Below, piece after piece: positions 1 to 13,680 of a DNA stretch of 64,000 nucleotides (positions within the stretch are counted from its first letter, which is position 1; each line of letters begins with the position of its first letter). The notes beneath the pieces were generated by a model. The model did no database searches. It was given only the letters and a program-made list of their open reading frames with translations, and was not told the DNA's origin. Location: positions 1-64,000 of the forward strand of contig JALRMH010000033.1 of assembly GCA_026119935.1 (NCBI GenBank). The letters are read 5' to 3'. Source of the stretch: Endothia cerciana (lineage: Eukaryota > Ascomycota > Sordariomycetes > Diaporthales > Cryphonectriaceae). The position numbers and the translations under genes were made by a program.

Positions 1-73
1 TTTAACCCCACACAAAAAAAATGGTTTTCACACCACCACCCCTTTTTTTTTTTTTTTTTTAAAAAAAAAATAA

Positions 74-113
<40 letters not shown>

Positions 114-115
114 AA
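1..115. repeat. Poly(T)/poly(A) low-complexity block
   Basis: A run of about 20 T is followed directly by about 60 bases that are almost all A, interrupted by TAAATA. It could be a contig edge, a microsatellite or the poly(A) end of a retroelement lying outside the window; nothing here distinguishes these. Confidence 0.7.
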
Positions 116-234
116 TCAAAAATCCCCAAAAACACACAGACGATCCGGCATAGTCCTGTCTGTTATTAGATGCTAGAGCAAGGGCCGTACCGGCTCAGTA
201 TCCCCCCGTGAGCTAGCTCGCCGGGATGCCCAAA

Positions 235-248
235 GGGGGGGGGGGGGG
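235..248. repeat. G homopolymer (14 G)
   Basis: Uninterrupted run of 14 G. It is the first of a recurring set of G or C runs of 12-15 bases; others lie near 3,586, 5,751, 12,836, 14,117, 19,259, 24,730, 35,633, 39,751, 51,274, 52,001, 53,609, 56,747 and 61,496. Confidence 0.9.
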
Positions 249-3200
249 ACTTTTAACTTAGTCCAAATGTTCGGAGAATTCCAGCTCAGGGGTGCTAATC
301 GCACACGGCCAGGCCTGGATTACATTGGGCTATTCTGCCCACGCCACACCGCAGGCTAGATACAGAGTAACTTCTCCACCTGGGGGCGTATGTACGAGCC
401 TTCTGCCCTCGGATGAGGCCTGGTGGATGACAGGACAGCCGCCGGCCAGCCAGCCACAGCTGCTGTTGGGGCAGGAAGCTTCAAAGATCCCATCTCTGGT
501 CCTCGCGTCTGCACAGCAACCTGGCGACGCAAATTTACGGGGGTCCCGGACAGTTCATGCATTCACGCTGGAGGGAACCTCTCTACGGTCACCGCTGTTG
601 ACAAACATCGACAGCCCGCCGCGCTGTCCGTGTGGCTGAAGGCGTGTCGATGGTGAGCAGCCTTGACCCATGACATCGTACGAGCAGAGATCTAGACGCC
701 GGACGGAGTAGCGGCACGCTGTGGCCCGGCTCCGTCACTGCCTTGGCACGTGTCGTGTCCCCTTCGCGCCAGCTTGAAGTCCAGCACGATGTTGGCGACT
801 TGTACTAGGGCCTCGCGCCGTAACGAGACATAGACCCGGGACCCATCTACCGATCGTTTATGGACTAGACGGTCAGGCCTCGACAGCGCTCCGCTGTCAT
901 CAGTTCTCCAAGCCGGAACAATACGGCAGGGCCCCTACAGCCCGGCAGCGAGTCAAGCTCATGCCGGCAGTCAGGCCCAGGACCCTGACACCACCCCGGC
1001 CGCAAACTGGGGCCTCGGGTGCCGCACGTCCTTCCGGTGTACCATTACTGTGTTGGTATCGTGGTTGGTCGACTTCCAGACTTGGCCTTTGAGGGTTTTC
1101 CGGGGGGTTTATTCTTGGTAGGCTCCGAGGAGACATGTTGAAAATTTAACAAAGCCACGCGCCTACATTACCAAGAAGGGGGTGGCTGTGGCTATCCCGG
1201 CCGAAATAAGCCCTCCGGGAGTTGTCGAGGCCAGAGCCGAGACTAGACCTCCCAGCGGGGGTCTCGAAGCCTCGCTCGAAATCCGCATTAAGGTTTTCGG
1301 TAGTGCATCGACGCATTGCTCCCAACACAAAGAATGCAACGCAGTCGCGTGCCGGCGGCAAATCACAACTTTGCCCATGACCTGTGTTACATTCGCACCC
1401 GGGAGCCGCACCTGAACCCGCTGGTCACGGGCCTGGCCTCGGGAGGCTGGCGGATGATCGCCAACCAGGTGCCGCTCACCCCGTCTGGGGCGGCATGTCC
1501 CTGTAGATGCCTGAGAGGTCTAAACCTCCGGAAGGCCCCCGAATTGAGGATAGTAGTGTACTATGAATGCCCTCAAAAGACTGATGTGGGCCGGATCTTC
1601 ACCGCGGAGGCTGGATGGCCTAGGTACTTATGGGTAGGTACAACGACTTGTTGTACCGTCTTCCGATATGCCCTTGTCAGGTCATCCTGGTGGGCTAATC
1701 TCAGGTGCCGGCGGGCTCTGGGCCGACAGTCTAGGTCCCATTGACTGCCATAGCCGCGGTCACCCCATTGTTTATCAATATTTCATTCATAGCGTCTACT
1801 GCGGTGTCACGTCGTTTCCTGGCATGCAGGCTGCAGGTACAGTCAGGCCTGCTGCGGGCTGTAGTCGCGCGGGCCTTTTAATGCGCGCTTCGGATGACGG
1901 CCCCCGCCGGCTGTTCCTGTTGGCTTTGTCACGCTGGTGAGGGAGAGCAAATAGCACCAGACTTTCGCCGGCGCCGCCGGCGCCACTGGGGCTAGGTAGG
2001 GGCCGCAGGGCCACTCCGTACCTGCTTGCTGCCGTGGGCATTTTGCAGTACGGCTCGTTTCTGGAGCTGAGAGGGTAGAGCCTTTTGGTTTGTAGCCCAT
2101 CCCCGTTGGGTGTCCCTCGGTGGTAGGTTTCAGGGTAGAAGACGGCCTGGCCAGAAATCCCAAGACATGCGTATGCCCTTGCCAAGGGGGTCCCGGGGCA
2201 GCTTCCGTCACACACATTATCTAGATTTCTGCTGATAAGACGCGGAGTGTCATCAGCAAGTACGGACAGCGCCGATGGCTCCCCGTTGGTTGCCGCCTCC
2301 CGACAGTTCTAGCCCTGAGGGTTTAGTCAGATGATGGCGTGCTAGCTCTGCCCGGCCACCGCGCCGTCTGAATAAGAAGAGATTCTATATTTGATTTACA
2401 GAGGCAGAATCTCGGGACATGGCTACGCCTCGAACACCACCGTCAGACACACATCTTTTGCAGACCCCATTCACGCATGACCACTGGGTCACGGGACGAG
2501 CCGTCGACCTGTGTGTTCGAAGACAGTCGCGATGGCCAGGATAGCGTGGTGAAAGTGTACCGCAGAGGGCGATGGTCAGTGTCGTGAGGCAGATTTTACG
2601 TGTCGACACTCCGGCGGCCGAGCCCGAGGCTCTTCAGTTCTCCGGGAACCCTGCGGGGCAGGGCAGCTTGTTGGCCAGATCATGCACAACGATACTATAG
2701 AGACAATACGAAGATCCATTCGGGGATTGGTCTGAATGTCCATGCCAATTCTGGCGGGATATGCCGTGTTATCGAGACACGTCACACCGGTCAGGAGAAA
2801 CTCCCCCGCTGGTGAAGCGGGTTTACTCAGGCTTCCCTGCATTGCAACGCAGCGTCGTCGCAGGCTCCTTATCCGCAGAAGGACCCAGGAATGCTCCGTG
2901 TATGCAAGTGTGAGATAAGGCACACCGTGAAGGTTTCCGGTGTGCCAACGGGGCCCCAACTGCATGAGCACCGTCGCGCCGGAAGGACATCCGGTCCGGG
3001 CGTGGGTTGTTGTTGATGGGGGGGGGTAGTTAGAAGAACCAGGCTTGCATTGGCGAGGCTGTGCCGTATTGGAGCGTGACTCCACAGCAACAGGTGCTGC
3101 TCACCCAGGACGGCAATCTATTTCTCTGTTCTGCAAAAATCTCCGAACGACAAAACCAGGGGCGAGAAACGCTTGCTTGTTGAGTTTACTGTGGCTGTTC

Positions 3201-3585
3201 CCGCACTCCCCATAAACGAGAAGTGAAGCGCTGTCAACGAGCCGTGGATGGCTGAGGGCCCAGCATGTACCGGAACGCAACCGAAACAAGAGTGCACGCC
3301 CGGCGAACCATCAAGGTGTCCCCAGCTTGACGATCCTGGCATGATATGTATGGAGAAGGTTGCGTTGGGCCCACGAGGACCGATGACAGATGCGTGGCGG
3401 TGACACCCAGATATTGTCACTGGCACGGCCGTCTTCGATGCTACATACATAGTATAATGCGTGAGATCGTGCCGGAATAACAACAACCCCAAAGTACCGT
3501 AGCATTGGCTTCTTTTGAGTCGTCACGAGAGGCCGAAGGATCATAATGCAGGTCTGCATGGTGGCCGACCGACCTGCACTTCTTG

Positions 3586-3599
3586 CCCCCCCCCCCCCC
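3586..3599. repeat. C homopolymer (14 C)
   Basis: Uninterrupted run of 14 C in the gene-free left part of the window. Confidence 0.9.
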
Positions 3600-5507
3600 A
3601 TAGTCCCCGTGAAAACGTCAAGCTGCCCGGGGAAGGATATTATGGGCCTGTACCGGCGCAGCAGGGCGTGTCATCAGGGGAAGAGGGGTATAGCAGCCCG
3701 GAGGGGCGAGTGACCAAAGGAAGCAGTGCGAGTCTTACCATTGCTCCGTGGCACATAGAACATGCGGTCTCAGGAGTCGGGGGTTAGGCGGAGTACCATA
3801 CCACGCTTGAGGAGCCATGAGTCGGTGTCGCGCAAGTCTCTGGTCGCAGCGTGCGAAGGAACGAGGTGTGTGGTCCGTAACTGATCGCCGCTGGCCCTGG
3901 ACTACTTGCACGTCTCCAAACAACGGCGTGCTGCACGGCCGACCAAGGTCCTCCTGGGTTCCTGAGGCCTTGCTTCTGAAGAGCCCCGCGCGACGGGGGT
4001 TTCCCAACAAGATGCCCGGACTCTCGTGATGTCTGTGGGCGGATCTTATCTGGAACTAAGATCGTGGGTATTAGTTGACAGTAGTTGGAGGCGTTCCTGG
4101 TCACGAGAACGGAACTGTCTCCACGCTCGGCCTAGGGCCAGCTGCAAGGGAGCAGGCTGTAGGCCTGCACGATGGCGACGCCCTGAACCTGATAAAAGGT
4201 GGATCGTCTGGTATTCATGTACTGCATACATAGTACAAGCTGAGATCCCGCCGGCTTATCATGTAAGTCTCGGGGGGCATAGGTGATACTCTAAACCCTT
4301 TCGACACCATGCAGCGCGCTGAAGATTAGGTACGAAGCACTCGTGTGCTGTGGCCCCATTGGCGGACGTTCGCCTCTTGGGCCATGAAGGTGTGGCTGGG
4401 CCAGACAGCGTACCCCACCACCCGGGCGTGCATGTCGCCTTGCCTCGATGTGAATAGTGGCAGGCCTGAAAGAACCCGGCGGCACTAGCCACAGAGAGCA
4501 TGAGCCGCTGCTCGCTGCAGCCACCTGAAGCAGCGATTGGGTTTGCGGCCGCAGGGTGCCCCAGGGACGAGCAATCCCCCATTACGAACAATGTGGATGG
4601 CAGTTGGCAAGGGCGACCTCGTGTGCCATTGGGACTCTTGTGATGGGGATCGATGCAGAGGGAGCTCCCGTGCCCGTGCGGCCATGAAGCCCGTCCCATG
4701 CCTGTCGCAGTACATTATAAGCTCTATTTTTATTTCGGGGGGCGCCACTCGGCATGCCCCCGCGTGGGCCTCAAGGGGCTGTGGGCATATCGTGCGGCCA
4801 CGGCCAAGAACAGGCGCTCCAGAGTTTTCAGAGAATGAGGTCGGAGGCGACGACCGTTAGTGCGCGAGCCAGACACCCCGGGGGTGGGGTGGTTGTGCGA
4901 GATGACGCTCGGGCTCTGCTGCACCCCCAAGATACCGAATCGATGCGGGTACTTGGCATCGAGGACGGCTAGAACGGCTACTTGGCGTCAGAGGCGGGCC
5001 GGCGGGCGAAAGGCGCGGTGTCTTAAAGCGTCGCCATCGCCCCCAGCCGGGGCCGGCTCCCGTGTGCGCGCTTGACCTGGGCCCCGCAGGTGCAGGAGAG
5101 ATGATAACTGATAGCTTCGCAGCGCTTGCTGCGTCTGACTGGGGCCTGTAGACAAGAAGACCTCACAGCGAGGGGCCGGGCGGTGTAGCCAGCGTCCAGG
5201 CCGCCAGGGTGGACCAGACAAGGCCTGCAGATGTGTGTAGGATTCGCCTGACAGCATGCACCTGCAACTGGTAGCATCCGAACTCCGGCGGCCCAATTGC
5301 CGGCGTCTCGCCTAGCAGCTCGGCACTCTCCTCACCTGATCCGTGTTTGATGCGCGGTCCCGCCTGGATGTCACGACGCCTGCAGAGCGAGATTAATTGG
5401 TGCCGTCGGAACGGGGCCCGGTGTGATACCTTTGTGTGACATGTACCCGATCATGCAGGACAACTGGTGATGGACAGGAGACGGCGGTGAGGCAGAAGCG
5501 AAGGGGG

Positions 5508-6494
5508 CTATGTTGGAGACAGAAAGGAGGGAATGAAACGCTCGGCAGGAACGCCGAGGGTATTATTTCCTGAAGAAATCTTGGGAGCAAAGGAGCGGAG
5601 CCCCGGTCCCGCTACCCACATCCTCGTCTGGCAGAGGCTTCGGCCGCTGGAAGAGAGGCCACGCAACGTGGATCGACGAGGGAATCCACCCCGCCTACCA
5701 GACATGAGCAACTGCCTACCGTGCCTGCTCATGGTCCATAGCCGTGGGCTGGGGGGGGGGGGGGCCTCTCGCGCTTCTGCCAGCTCTCGAGCTTTCGTGC
5801 AGAGGGGCCAGACCGCGAGGCAGCAGGCCTGGCAGATATCGCCCAGCTCGAGAGACCGGAGCCGAAGTCCCCCGGTGGGGCCAACAAAACCTCTACAACG
5901 AGCGGCTCTTCCCGTGCCGTGTCCGACTCCCGGGGCCGTCAGTCTTGGACCCTGCTGATCCTGCACAAAGCACTTCGTATTCGTATCGATATTTGAAGAA
6001 CAAGAACGGCCGGTAAACAGCACCTGAGCGGTAGGCCACATAGCGAATGCTTCAAGGTTCCTTCGGCTGCGCCTCGAGAGGCCTCGTGGCCGTCTCCGAG
6101 TCCGCAGAGGACGAAACAAGATGGGGACAGTCACCCCGAGCTCCCGTTGGCGGGCTGGCGGGAGGTGCCGCGGTGCTCTGAGCGAGCGTCCAGACATCCG
6201 AGTGGCTTTCTGCGGTCTCGACGTCCGTACTGTGATCAGTGCAATCCAAACACACGCAAGTCCAGCCATGCTGGGCGTTTTGAGACGCAGCGCTGCAGCT
6301 CTGTCTGTGGATGCGTTCGGTAGCGATGAGCGATTGCTGACAGCGAGAGACCCCAGGCCCCCGTTATTACACCAGCACAAAGATGCTGCTATGAGGGCCT
6401 TGCGTATGGGCCTGACTGCGGATAGCAGCACCCGCATCTGGTGCTCCGCCGCAGTAGCCCGTACTTCATGGGCTAGGCGGCTGCGGGTTGACAT
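5508..6494 (-). other. Orphan 328-codon open frame, probably not a gene
   Basis: This is the longest ATG-started frame in the first 16 kb (328 residues). The translation is rich in Arg, Ser, Ala and Leu and shows no domain, signal peptide or membrane segment that I recognise. A 14-G run at 5,751-5,764 is read through as prolines, and long open frames also exist on the opposite strand over the same bases, as expected in stop-poor GC-rich DNA. I list it because of its length but favour chance. Confidence 0.15.
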
Positions 6495-8187
6495 CAGTCA
6501 AGAGCGCATGATGCATCGCCCACTATGCCTCCGCCCACTTGACTGATCGGCCTGCGGGATGCAAAGCTGGGGGGCGATGCCCCGTGGGAAGTGGTTAGAC
6601 AGGTGACGATGGTCGATGGCATTATCCAGGGGTACGCCTCCCGCCTCAGCTTTCTCCCTCCCACAGTCGGTCTGCAGAGGGCCTCCGGATCAGGATAAAC
6701 CTCCGGGCGGAAGCAGCACAGACATTCCGAAGAGCCAGGGATGCCAGGGACGGAGGAGGTGATCACGCTTGTGAGGGACCCCTCGGCGATGGTTTCACCT
6801 CCCCGGCCGCAGCTATCACGGGCGGTATGATTGGTGCATGCGCCTCGGGGCCTGGATATCCCCGGCAGCCCTGCAGCACGATGCGGGCCGACAGGTCATT
6901 TTCTGCTCGATGTGCGGCGTGGGGGGTTATGCACCTCCGCTGCGTCGACGCCTGATGTCTACGCACATCACATCACGTCACACAGCACATCGCAGCACAG
7001 CATGACCTTCGAGGTGACAATGGGCATACAATAGTCTGTTTCTGCGGGATTCGAGTCATAAACCATCGTCGACGTCTGGGGTTTGCAGTCTTGGCGTGGT
7101 AGGCGAGTGCCGGTCGTATCACAACACGCTACTCCCTCGACATGTATGTACTCGCGAACCATGTGATCGATTGCTTCGGTAGCTAGCCCTGAGCTTGGCC
7201 TGAGATAGGGCATGTCTTTCGAGGTTTTCTCCCTCGCCTGTCGCGCCTGCCCGCTGCCCGCAGGATGCGGGAATGAGGATGAGCCGACGGCCCTTGCTGC
7301 TGTCCCCGAGCCGGCCTTGTTCGTGACCTCAAGAACCAGGTGAAGAGCACCTGACATCATGCTGCATAGGTATGTACTATAGCTGTGTGCTTGCGGTTCT
7401 GGCGCCGAGTCAAGAGGCTGCACCCAGACACCGCATGCTGCACTGCTCGCTGTCACACGAACCCTCTGGATTGTTGACTGGATTCCCCGGGCGATCCGGC
7501 CCGTTCTCACCATCACATCCGGAACAGGTACATGTTCCTACATCCCCGGAGCCCCGGGCACTTAGCCTCGTCATAGTCCTGCAGGCTACTGCTATGGTCT
7601 GTCCCCCATCAGGTGTAATCAGGTGTAGGTACGCTATGGCTTGCGGGCAGCACCAAGTACGAGGTACTTGTGGCGCTTGGGAGCACAGGGTGGATCTGCC
7701 CGCCACCCGAATCGCAAACGCGTGGTCCCGTGGGGTTTTACCTTGACATAGGGCGTCGCTGGCTCGACAAGACGCTGTGGTCTCGATTGAAGGCGGTGGC
7801 TGTGTAAGGAGCGTACGAGCTCGTCGAGAGCATCCCCCCGGATCCAAACAAGTCCAGAACCTGTCGTCGATCATCACGGATCAGCCGTTGCTTCAACTGC
7901 AGAACCGCACTTGCACTTTGCTTGATCAGCGCCACGGACCTCCGACGGATGAACACCATACCCGTCGCCTCCTCCAAAACCCGGCCGTTGATACCCGAGT
8001 TGTGACATTATCGGTCTCTGTGACGACTGGGCATTGTCTATATAGTGCAGAGACTCCACGTGCTGACCCTTTCTAGTTATGCAGCTGATCGTCACGTCTC
8101 ATTGAGGCATCGTGGGTCTGGCAACATTTCCTCACCTGTCATAAGGCGGGCGCTCCGTCCGCACACGAGTGGATGGACACGCGCTTG

Positions 8188-8232
8188 CTGCTGCTGCTGC
8201 TGCTGCTGCTGCGGCGGCGGCGGCGGCGGCGG
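8188..8232. repeat. Compound trinucleotide repeat (CTG)8(CGG)7
   Basis: Eight perfect CTG units pass directly into seven CGG units. It lies in gene-free DNA. Depending on frame it would read as poly-Ala, poly-Leu/Arg or, on the other strand, poly-Gln/Pro, but no supported gene covers it. Confidence 0.9.
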
Positions 8233-11200
8233 CGAACCCAACAACCCCCCGACCCATGCCCAGCCGCTATACGCCGCACGGCTTCGGACTCGTGCGCGCC
8301 CACCAGAGTTCATGCTGTGGATGGTTAGCCGACACCGTTGTACAGGTAGTGCCAGCTGCCTCACTGCGCACGTGCTTCTTCGAGGCTTTTGCGTTGTATC
8401 TGGTGCACAATATTGTGGTAGGCCCAAGGATGCGGCCTGTTCCCATGAGCGGCACAGGCCGCCGCAAGCGCGAGTAAGCGAGTTGCGTCTCATCGCTGTC
8501 GACCTGGACAGTTTGTACGATGAAAACAAGTATAATCGCTCTGGAGGCAGAGAGCCCCGTGGATTGCTTGTGTGCTGTAGGTATTCACGCTCTCCGATCG
8601 CCAACACTCATCACCTGCAGACTTATAGATCCTATGCAGGTGATAGCTGATATATGATCAAGAGGCTTGGGTAGAACGCCGGTCGACGCGTAGGCTGTAG
8701 ACTACAAACAGAAGTCCAGTACGTACGTGCTGGGCGGGAATGATATCCAGAATTTGAGATGCACAGTGATCACTCCCCAAGTCTCGCCAACGGTTGGAGA
8801 CTTCGAAGCGCGGGGTGGCAGGGCTCTGCGGAGAAATTTGGTGGAGTGGAGGTTCCCACACCACCACCGGAGATCTGACATTGCTGATCGACGGGCCCAC
8901 CGCTGAGCTCCAACTTTAATAATGAGCCAATAGCAACGAGGATAGCTTTTGCGTCAGGAATGGGCGAGGACCTTCATGCTGTTCGACACGAACCGGTCAC
9001 GGTGTCAAATCTCGACACTCATGCGGCCGGTGTTCGAGTATTGCGCGATCCTAGTCCTGATCTGACCTGACATGTCCGAGCACGAGCTGTCGTCCAGATC
9101 TTCTAGGTCAAGGCTGCACCGGTCATGATACCAGCGAGGGTTTGCGCTCGAAAAGAACAGCGGCAGCCTCTCGGCACGCGCGACCATGAAAGAGAAGTGC
9201 CATAGTCCGGTACTTTGAAACACCGGTGGTGAGGTGGGATGTTCGAGCAACGGGGTTGTGGAGATCTCGAGAATGCTCCTTGTTTGACAAGCCATGCCAT
9301 GGTGCTCAGTAGTGTGCTGTGTGACCGTCACCGCCCATGGCTAAATGAGTACCCGCATCGCTCTTTGGCGCTGCAGAGCCTCCACGTGGTATCCCGGCAG
9401 CGCAGTCAACCTCGTCATGGTTCGGGCCAGTAGTCCGCGACATGAGACGACGGACAATGTCGATCAGAGGATGGCTGGCAAGCAGCTCGGAGGGACAGAA
9501 AATACGCGCTTGCACACAAAGCGAGTGTGCACCTTGCGGCTAGCAGGTCGTGCCGCCCAGACATTGAGGCTCGAGGGCCTGACTCCGGGTTCTGTGGGTC
9601 TGCCCCCGCGTCTAGCCGCTCAGGACCGGAGCCGAATCGAGCACCCGGGTAAGACAAAGGACGACAAGTCTGGGGAGAACGGAGCATGCCGGCCGGGCCA
9701 CCCTGTGCTGTCAGCGTCAGAATATCTTCGTGCAAGAGCACTGCTGGTGACGATACCCATCCGGACATGCAGTCGAGGGCGCGAGGCACGGTGACCAACA
9801 ACACCACCAGTACTGCCGCCTGCAATCAATCAAGTCTGACATGCTTCAAAGAACCTCGACCTCACTATAGCGATGTTTTGTACGCTACTCCATACGGTAA
9901 ATGTGGCCCCACACGTTGACTCGGTTTGCGGAGACTGCAACGAAACAAACGCGCCAGCCATTTTTGGTTCCAACTTTGCGCTGCAGATCCGTCAGGAGCG
10001 CAGGTACGTAGGCGACCATCTTCCGGTATCAATCCTAACCAGGTGCCATTGGTGATCATAATGGAGATCTTTATTCTCCGTCTTCCGATTTCTCCCCGCG
10101 GTTTCGTGACTGGGGTGCAAATGCGACGTTGACTAGGCCCGGAAAGGATGCAACACCGGCAGCAAAAATTCTGCTCAAGGGGAATTATGCCCACGGGTCG
10201 GTCAAGTGGAATGGAATGAAAATCATTTGAGGGCCGGCGCAGATGGGAAAAGGGATCTTACTACAGTACCCAGTAAGGCGGGGCCCTCTTCTCAAAAAGA
10301 GAAGACCCCGTGCGCTACCACAGTTCATCGTCCCTCAAGTCCCAGTTTTAACGAGTTCTCGTGAGGTGAAATGCAGGCCCACCCGGAGCCGAATGGCATC
10401 TCGAGGTTAGCTGCCCGAGTATGCTTCGAATGGGGATGATCCGTCTGACAACGGACCTCTGCCACGAAGATGATGCCTTAACAGTGAAGAGGAGACGAGG
10501 AGGTTCCTCCAGTACAGCAACAAGCATATCTAGGGACATGTGCAGTGCTCTGCACTCACGAAGGTGGCAGCCTCATGCTGGTGACCCCTCAAGGACTCCA
10601 CCGGGATCCTCTGCGCAGACCACCCCTATCGCAGCCAGTGGGAACGAAGATCCAGCATCGGGACGGCAGTGCCATCTGTCCCGGGTGGATCCACGCAAGG
10701 ACTCTGCCTGCTCTTGGGCGGTAGCCAAGTTCGCATGGAGCATAGTAGGAGGCCCTGCCCTAATTTCCGACTGAAGAAGACTGCGATCAACCAACTTTGG
10801 ATGAGGGTATTCCGTCTCGCGAAAGGGATATTCTAGGGAAGCGGCGGCGGCAATCCTAGCCCGTTATATACTATATGAGCAGGTGAATATATCAGGGATG
10901 ATTGAGGCGGGCTCCCCCCACGGACGAGATTCTATCCGACTCGAACGACAGCGCCCCAGTCCGTAGAAGGTCGAGGGAGAGCGTTGCATCGGACAAATGC
11001 AGGGCACGTGTGGCTGGGTTCCACAGGATGCATGCAGGAGAATTGACGCGATATTGTCCTAGTGAGGATATGGTCGCAAACCTCCTTTCGCAGGTCGCGT
11101 TGCAGAGCGTGGACGACTGCTGACATTGTCATCATGCGGGGATGGCAGAATCGTCGGACCAATTACCTTATCTTGTCTCTTCTGACATCGCAAGTCCTAG

Positions 11201-12200
11201 GGGTATCGCGTTCAGCGGCGAACATCTCAACGCCCTGGCCGCATGTAACATGATTAGCAGTGTTGGCTGCTGTGACACAGGCAGGTACGCGTATTCGCGT
11301 TCTCGGTGGGCACGAGAGGGAGGGGACCTGGCTGTTGCTGGCGTCTGGGGACACCTTTCCTGACAGTCCGCATCTGGAGTTGTCAGCCAGCTTGCCACGG
11401 GATAACGGCGATCTTGCCGTCTGAAGCCAGATCAACAAAGTTGACGCACCCCGGAGATCGTCCGCAGCTTTGATTCCGAAGTGTGGAGATATCGCTTGTG
11501 GTAGAAACCATTTTGCGATAAACAACAACACTACTGCGGGAGAGCCCTCAGTTTATGAAATTCAAACATTGAAGGGACGTGCGTTCCTGCCAGTTCTTAT
11601 TAAGCATCTGCATATGGCTTCCTTAGCTCACAAGCCTAGCAACATCGCATCCGGTTTTAGACGCGCGGCTCTTGTAAATGTGCGTCGCCCGTGATCCAGG
11701 ACCCGTTGACCGAAATATGGTGATGAACGGCCATGGATGCGGCAATGTAACACAGAACAAACCTATAGCGGTTGTGTTGACTGCCCCGAGGCGAGCGACA
11801 TACTGCTACTATGTACATAGGTACTCGGCGTCTCTGACTGCTATCGTTTGACCGTGACGCGAATGACTCTCGGCAGGGGCTGTTGCCGGTTGGGCACTGC
11901 GGCTGGGATGCACCTTAACCCACCCTCGATGGGATGCAATGCTGCGGAAACGCTTCAATACCCGAGTCAGCGCGAGCTTCCAGGAGACCAGGCCAGCCGC
12001 GGAGCGATCTTCGTCTCCGGCCTTCGTCGTCCCCCTCTTGTTTCGTTTCGGGTGGAATTTGGAAACCTTGGAGCCCAACCAGGTGCAGTAACCCTGCACG
12101 GTCCGGAGCCCCGGCATATGCATACCAGGCGCCCTCCGTGTAGGTCCTGCATCGGCTGATGATTCCTGATGCTGACAGGTCGGTTCTAACATCCTCTTCT

Positions 12201-12297
12201 TCATGGTAGAAGAGAGATGTAAAGTCATGGTAGAAGAGGGTTGTAAAGTCATGGTAGAAGAGGGTTGTAAAGTCATGGTAGAAGAGGGTTTGTAAAG
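12201..12297. repeat. 24-bp minisatellite, four copies
   Basis: Four head-to-tail copies of a 24-base unit beginning TCATGGTAGAAGAG start at 12,201, 12,225, 12,249 and 12,273. The first copy has a few differences; the later ones are almost identical. The unit length is a multiple of three, so one minus-strand frame stays open through it, but I see no gene there. Confidence 0.9.
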
Positions 12298-12835
12298 GAG
12301 GGACGAGCACCGCAACATCGGCAACCCAACATCCTGCTGCTGCATGATGATGGCTGCTGATGCCGTTGCAGAAAATTGGCTTTCCGTCCCCTCCGAGCGC
12401 TTGACAGCGGTGGCTTGTTCTGCAGTAGCCACGGGGGAAGCTTCCGGCTGGTGAGGGGTCAGCCTTGAACTTTAATTTCCGGCCGGCGTCGCGTTGAAAC
12501 CCCAAACGCTACTGGGCCAGACCTTTGGTGCTTGACGTCGGGTCCCAGGATTGTCTGCGGAGCCCTCAGGCTCGTGGACTTGGGGTTGTTCAACCTATCT
12601 GACGGTAGGTGATTGCCTATTGGCACCGAGTGCACATCTTGCTGGTGCATTGTGACCATGCAGACTTGACCACAGAAGATTAGGTACATTATAGGGTAAG
12701 GTAGGGAGCGAAACATGCGAGCAGAAGAGGCAGACAGGCGGCCAAGGTTTATGCGACGTACGTATTGTGGTGAGTGATGTGCCTGCTCACAGCGGTGGTG
12801 GTCGGCGGGCTGGATCCGGAGTTGGTTGGGCAAAA

Positions 12836-12850
12836 GGGGGGGGGGGGGGG
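12836..12850. repeat. G homopolymer (15 G)
   Basis: Longest G run in the window, in gene-free DNA. Confidence 0.9.
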
Positions 12851-13565
12851 TTTGTTGACAACTGCGGCCAAACAGGAGCCCAGAGGAGGGAGGCATTCGA
12901 AGGCGTCTTCAACAGTTGAAACTCATGGCTTCCTATCTCGAAATGCACTAAAGGGAAAGATAGTCCTGATCAAAACCGATGTCAATGGATTCGCTGCGGT
13001 GCTGACGGGGAGCTGGTATTGTATCAGCCTGGCGGGTCTCGAGGTCTCGTGGTAGTGGCGATCACCACTCGCGATCCCACGGCGGCATCAACCTTGCTGT
13101 TGCAATCCACCCCAGCTCATCTCGCGAGGAGTGGCATTGGCAGTATCAGGACATAGTAGCAGCTGCAGCATGAGCCTGCAGGTACCAACGTGGTGCAGGA
13201 CCCCAGGGACTTGCACTATGGCTGCGTCGAACCCGCGTCGGAACATTTATGAGAGCTATTCCATATACGACGATCTGGGCCCTCCGTATGGCGAACCTGG
13301 GACGGGCTCATAGCTGGTCTGGCCGGTCTGGCTTTCCAGGACCTGCCGGGGACGATCAGCCAGGCCGACTACTAGTACCTCGGTCGGCTAATAGTGAGGC
13401 GGTTAGTCAGTTTAAGTAGCGAGCCGGCGTCGATATTCGGATGAGGTCCTCGGCAGTCAGAGAACTTGTCAACAGGGCGGCGGGGATTGACCAGTCTGTA
13501 AGGGGAGAAACATTGTGGTGCGGAGTCCTGAACGGCCGCAACATGCATTGCATGGATGCCGCAGC

Positions 13566-13680
13566 GTCCTGTCGTAGCGTCCTGCCGCAGCGTCCTGTCG
13601 TAGCGTCCTGCCGCAGCGTCTTGTCGTAGCGTCCTGTCGTTCGCGGTGTCGTTCGCGGTGTCGTTCGCGGTGTTGTCCGT
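13566..13680. repeat. Adjacent 13-bp and 12-bp tandem repeats
   Basis: About six copies of a 13-base unit alternate between GTCCTGTCGTAGC and GTCCTGCCGCAGC, a higher-order pattern. They run directly into about three copies of a 12-base unit (GGTGTCGTTCGC). The two arrays share the TGTCGT core, so one may derive from the other by slippage. Confidence 0.85.

Noticed and set aside
1..120. Telomere end
   Set aside because: No TTAGGG or CCCTAA units; only A and T homopolymers.
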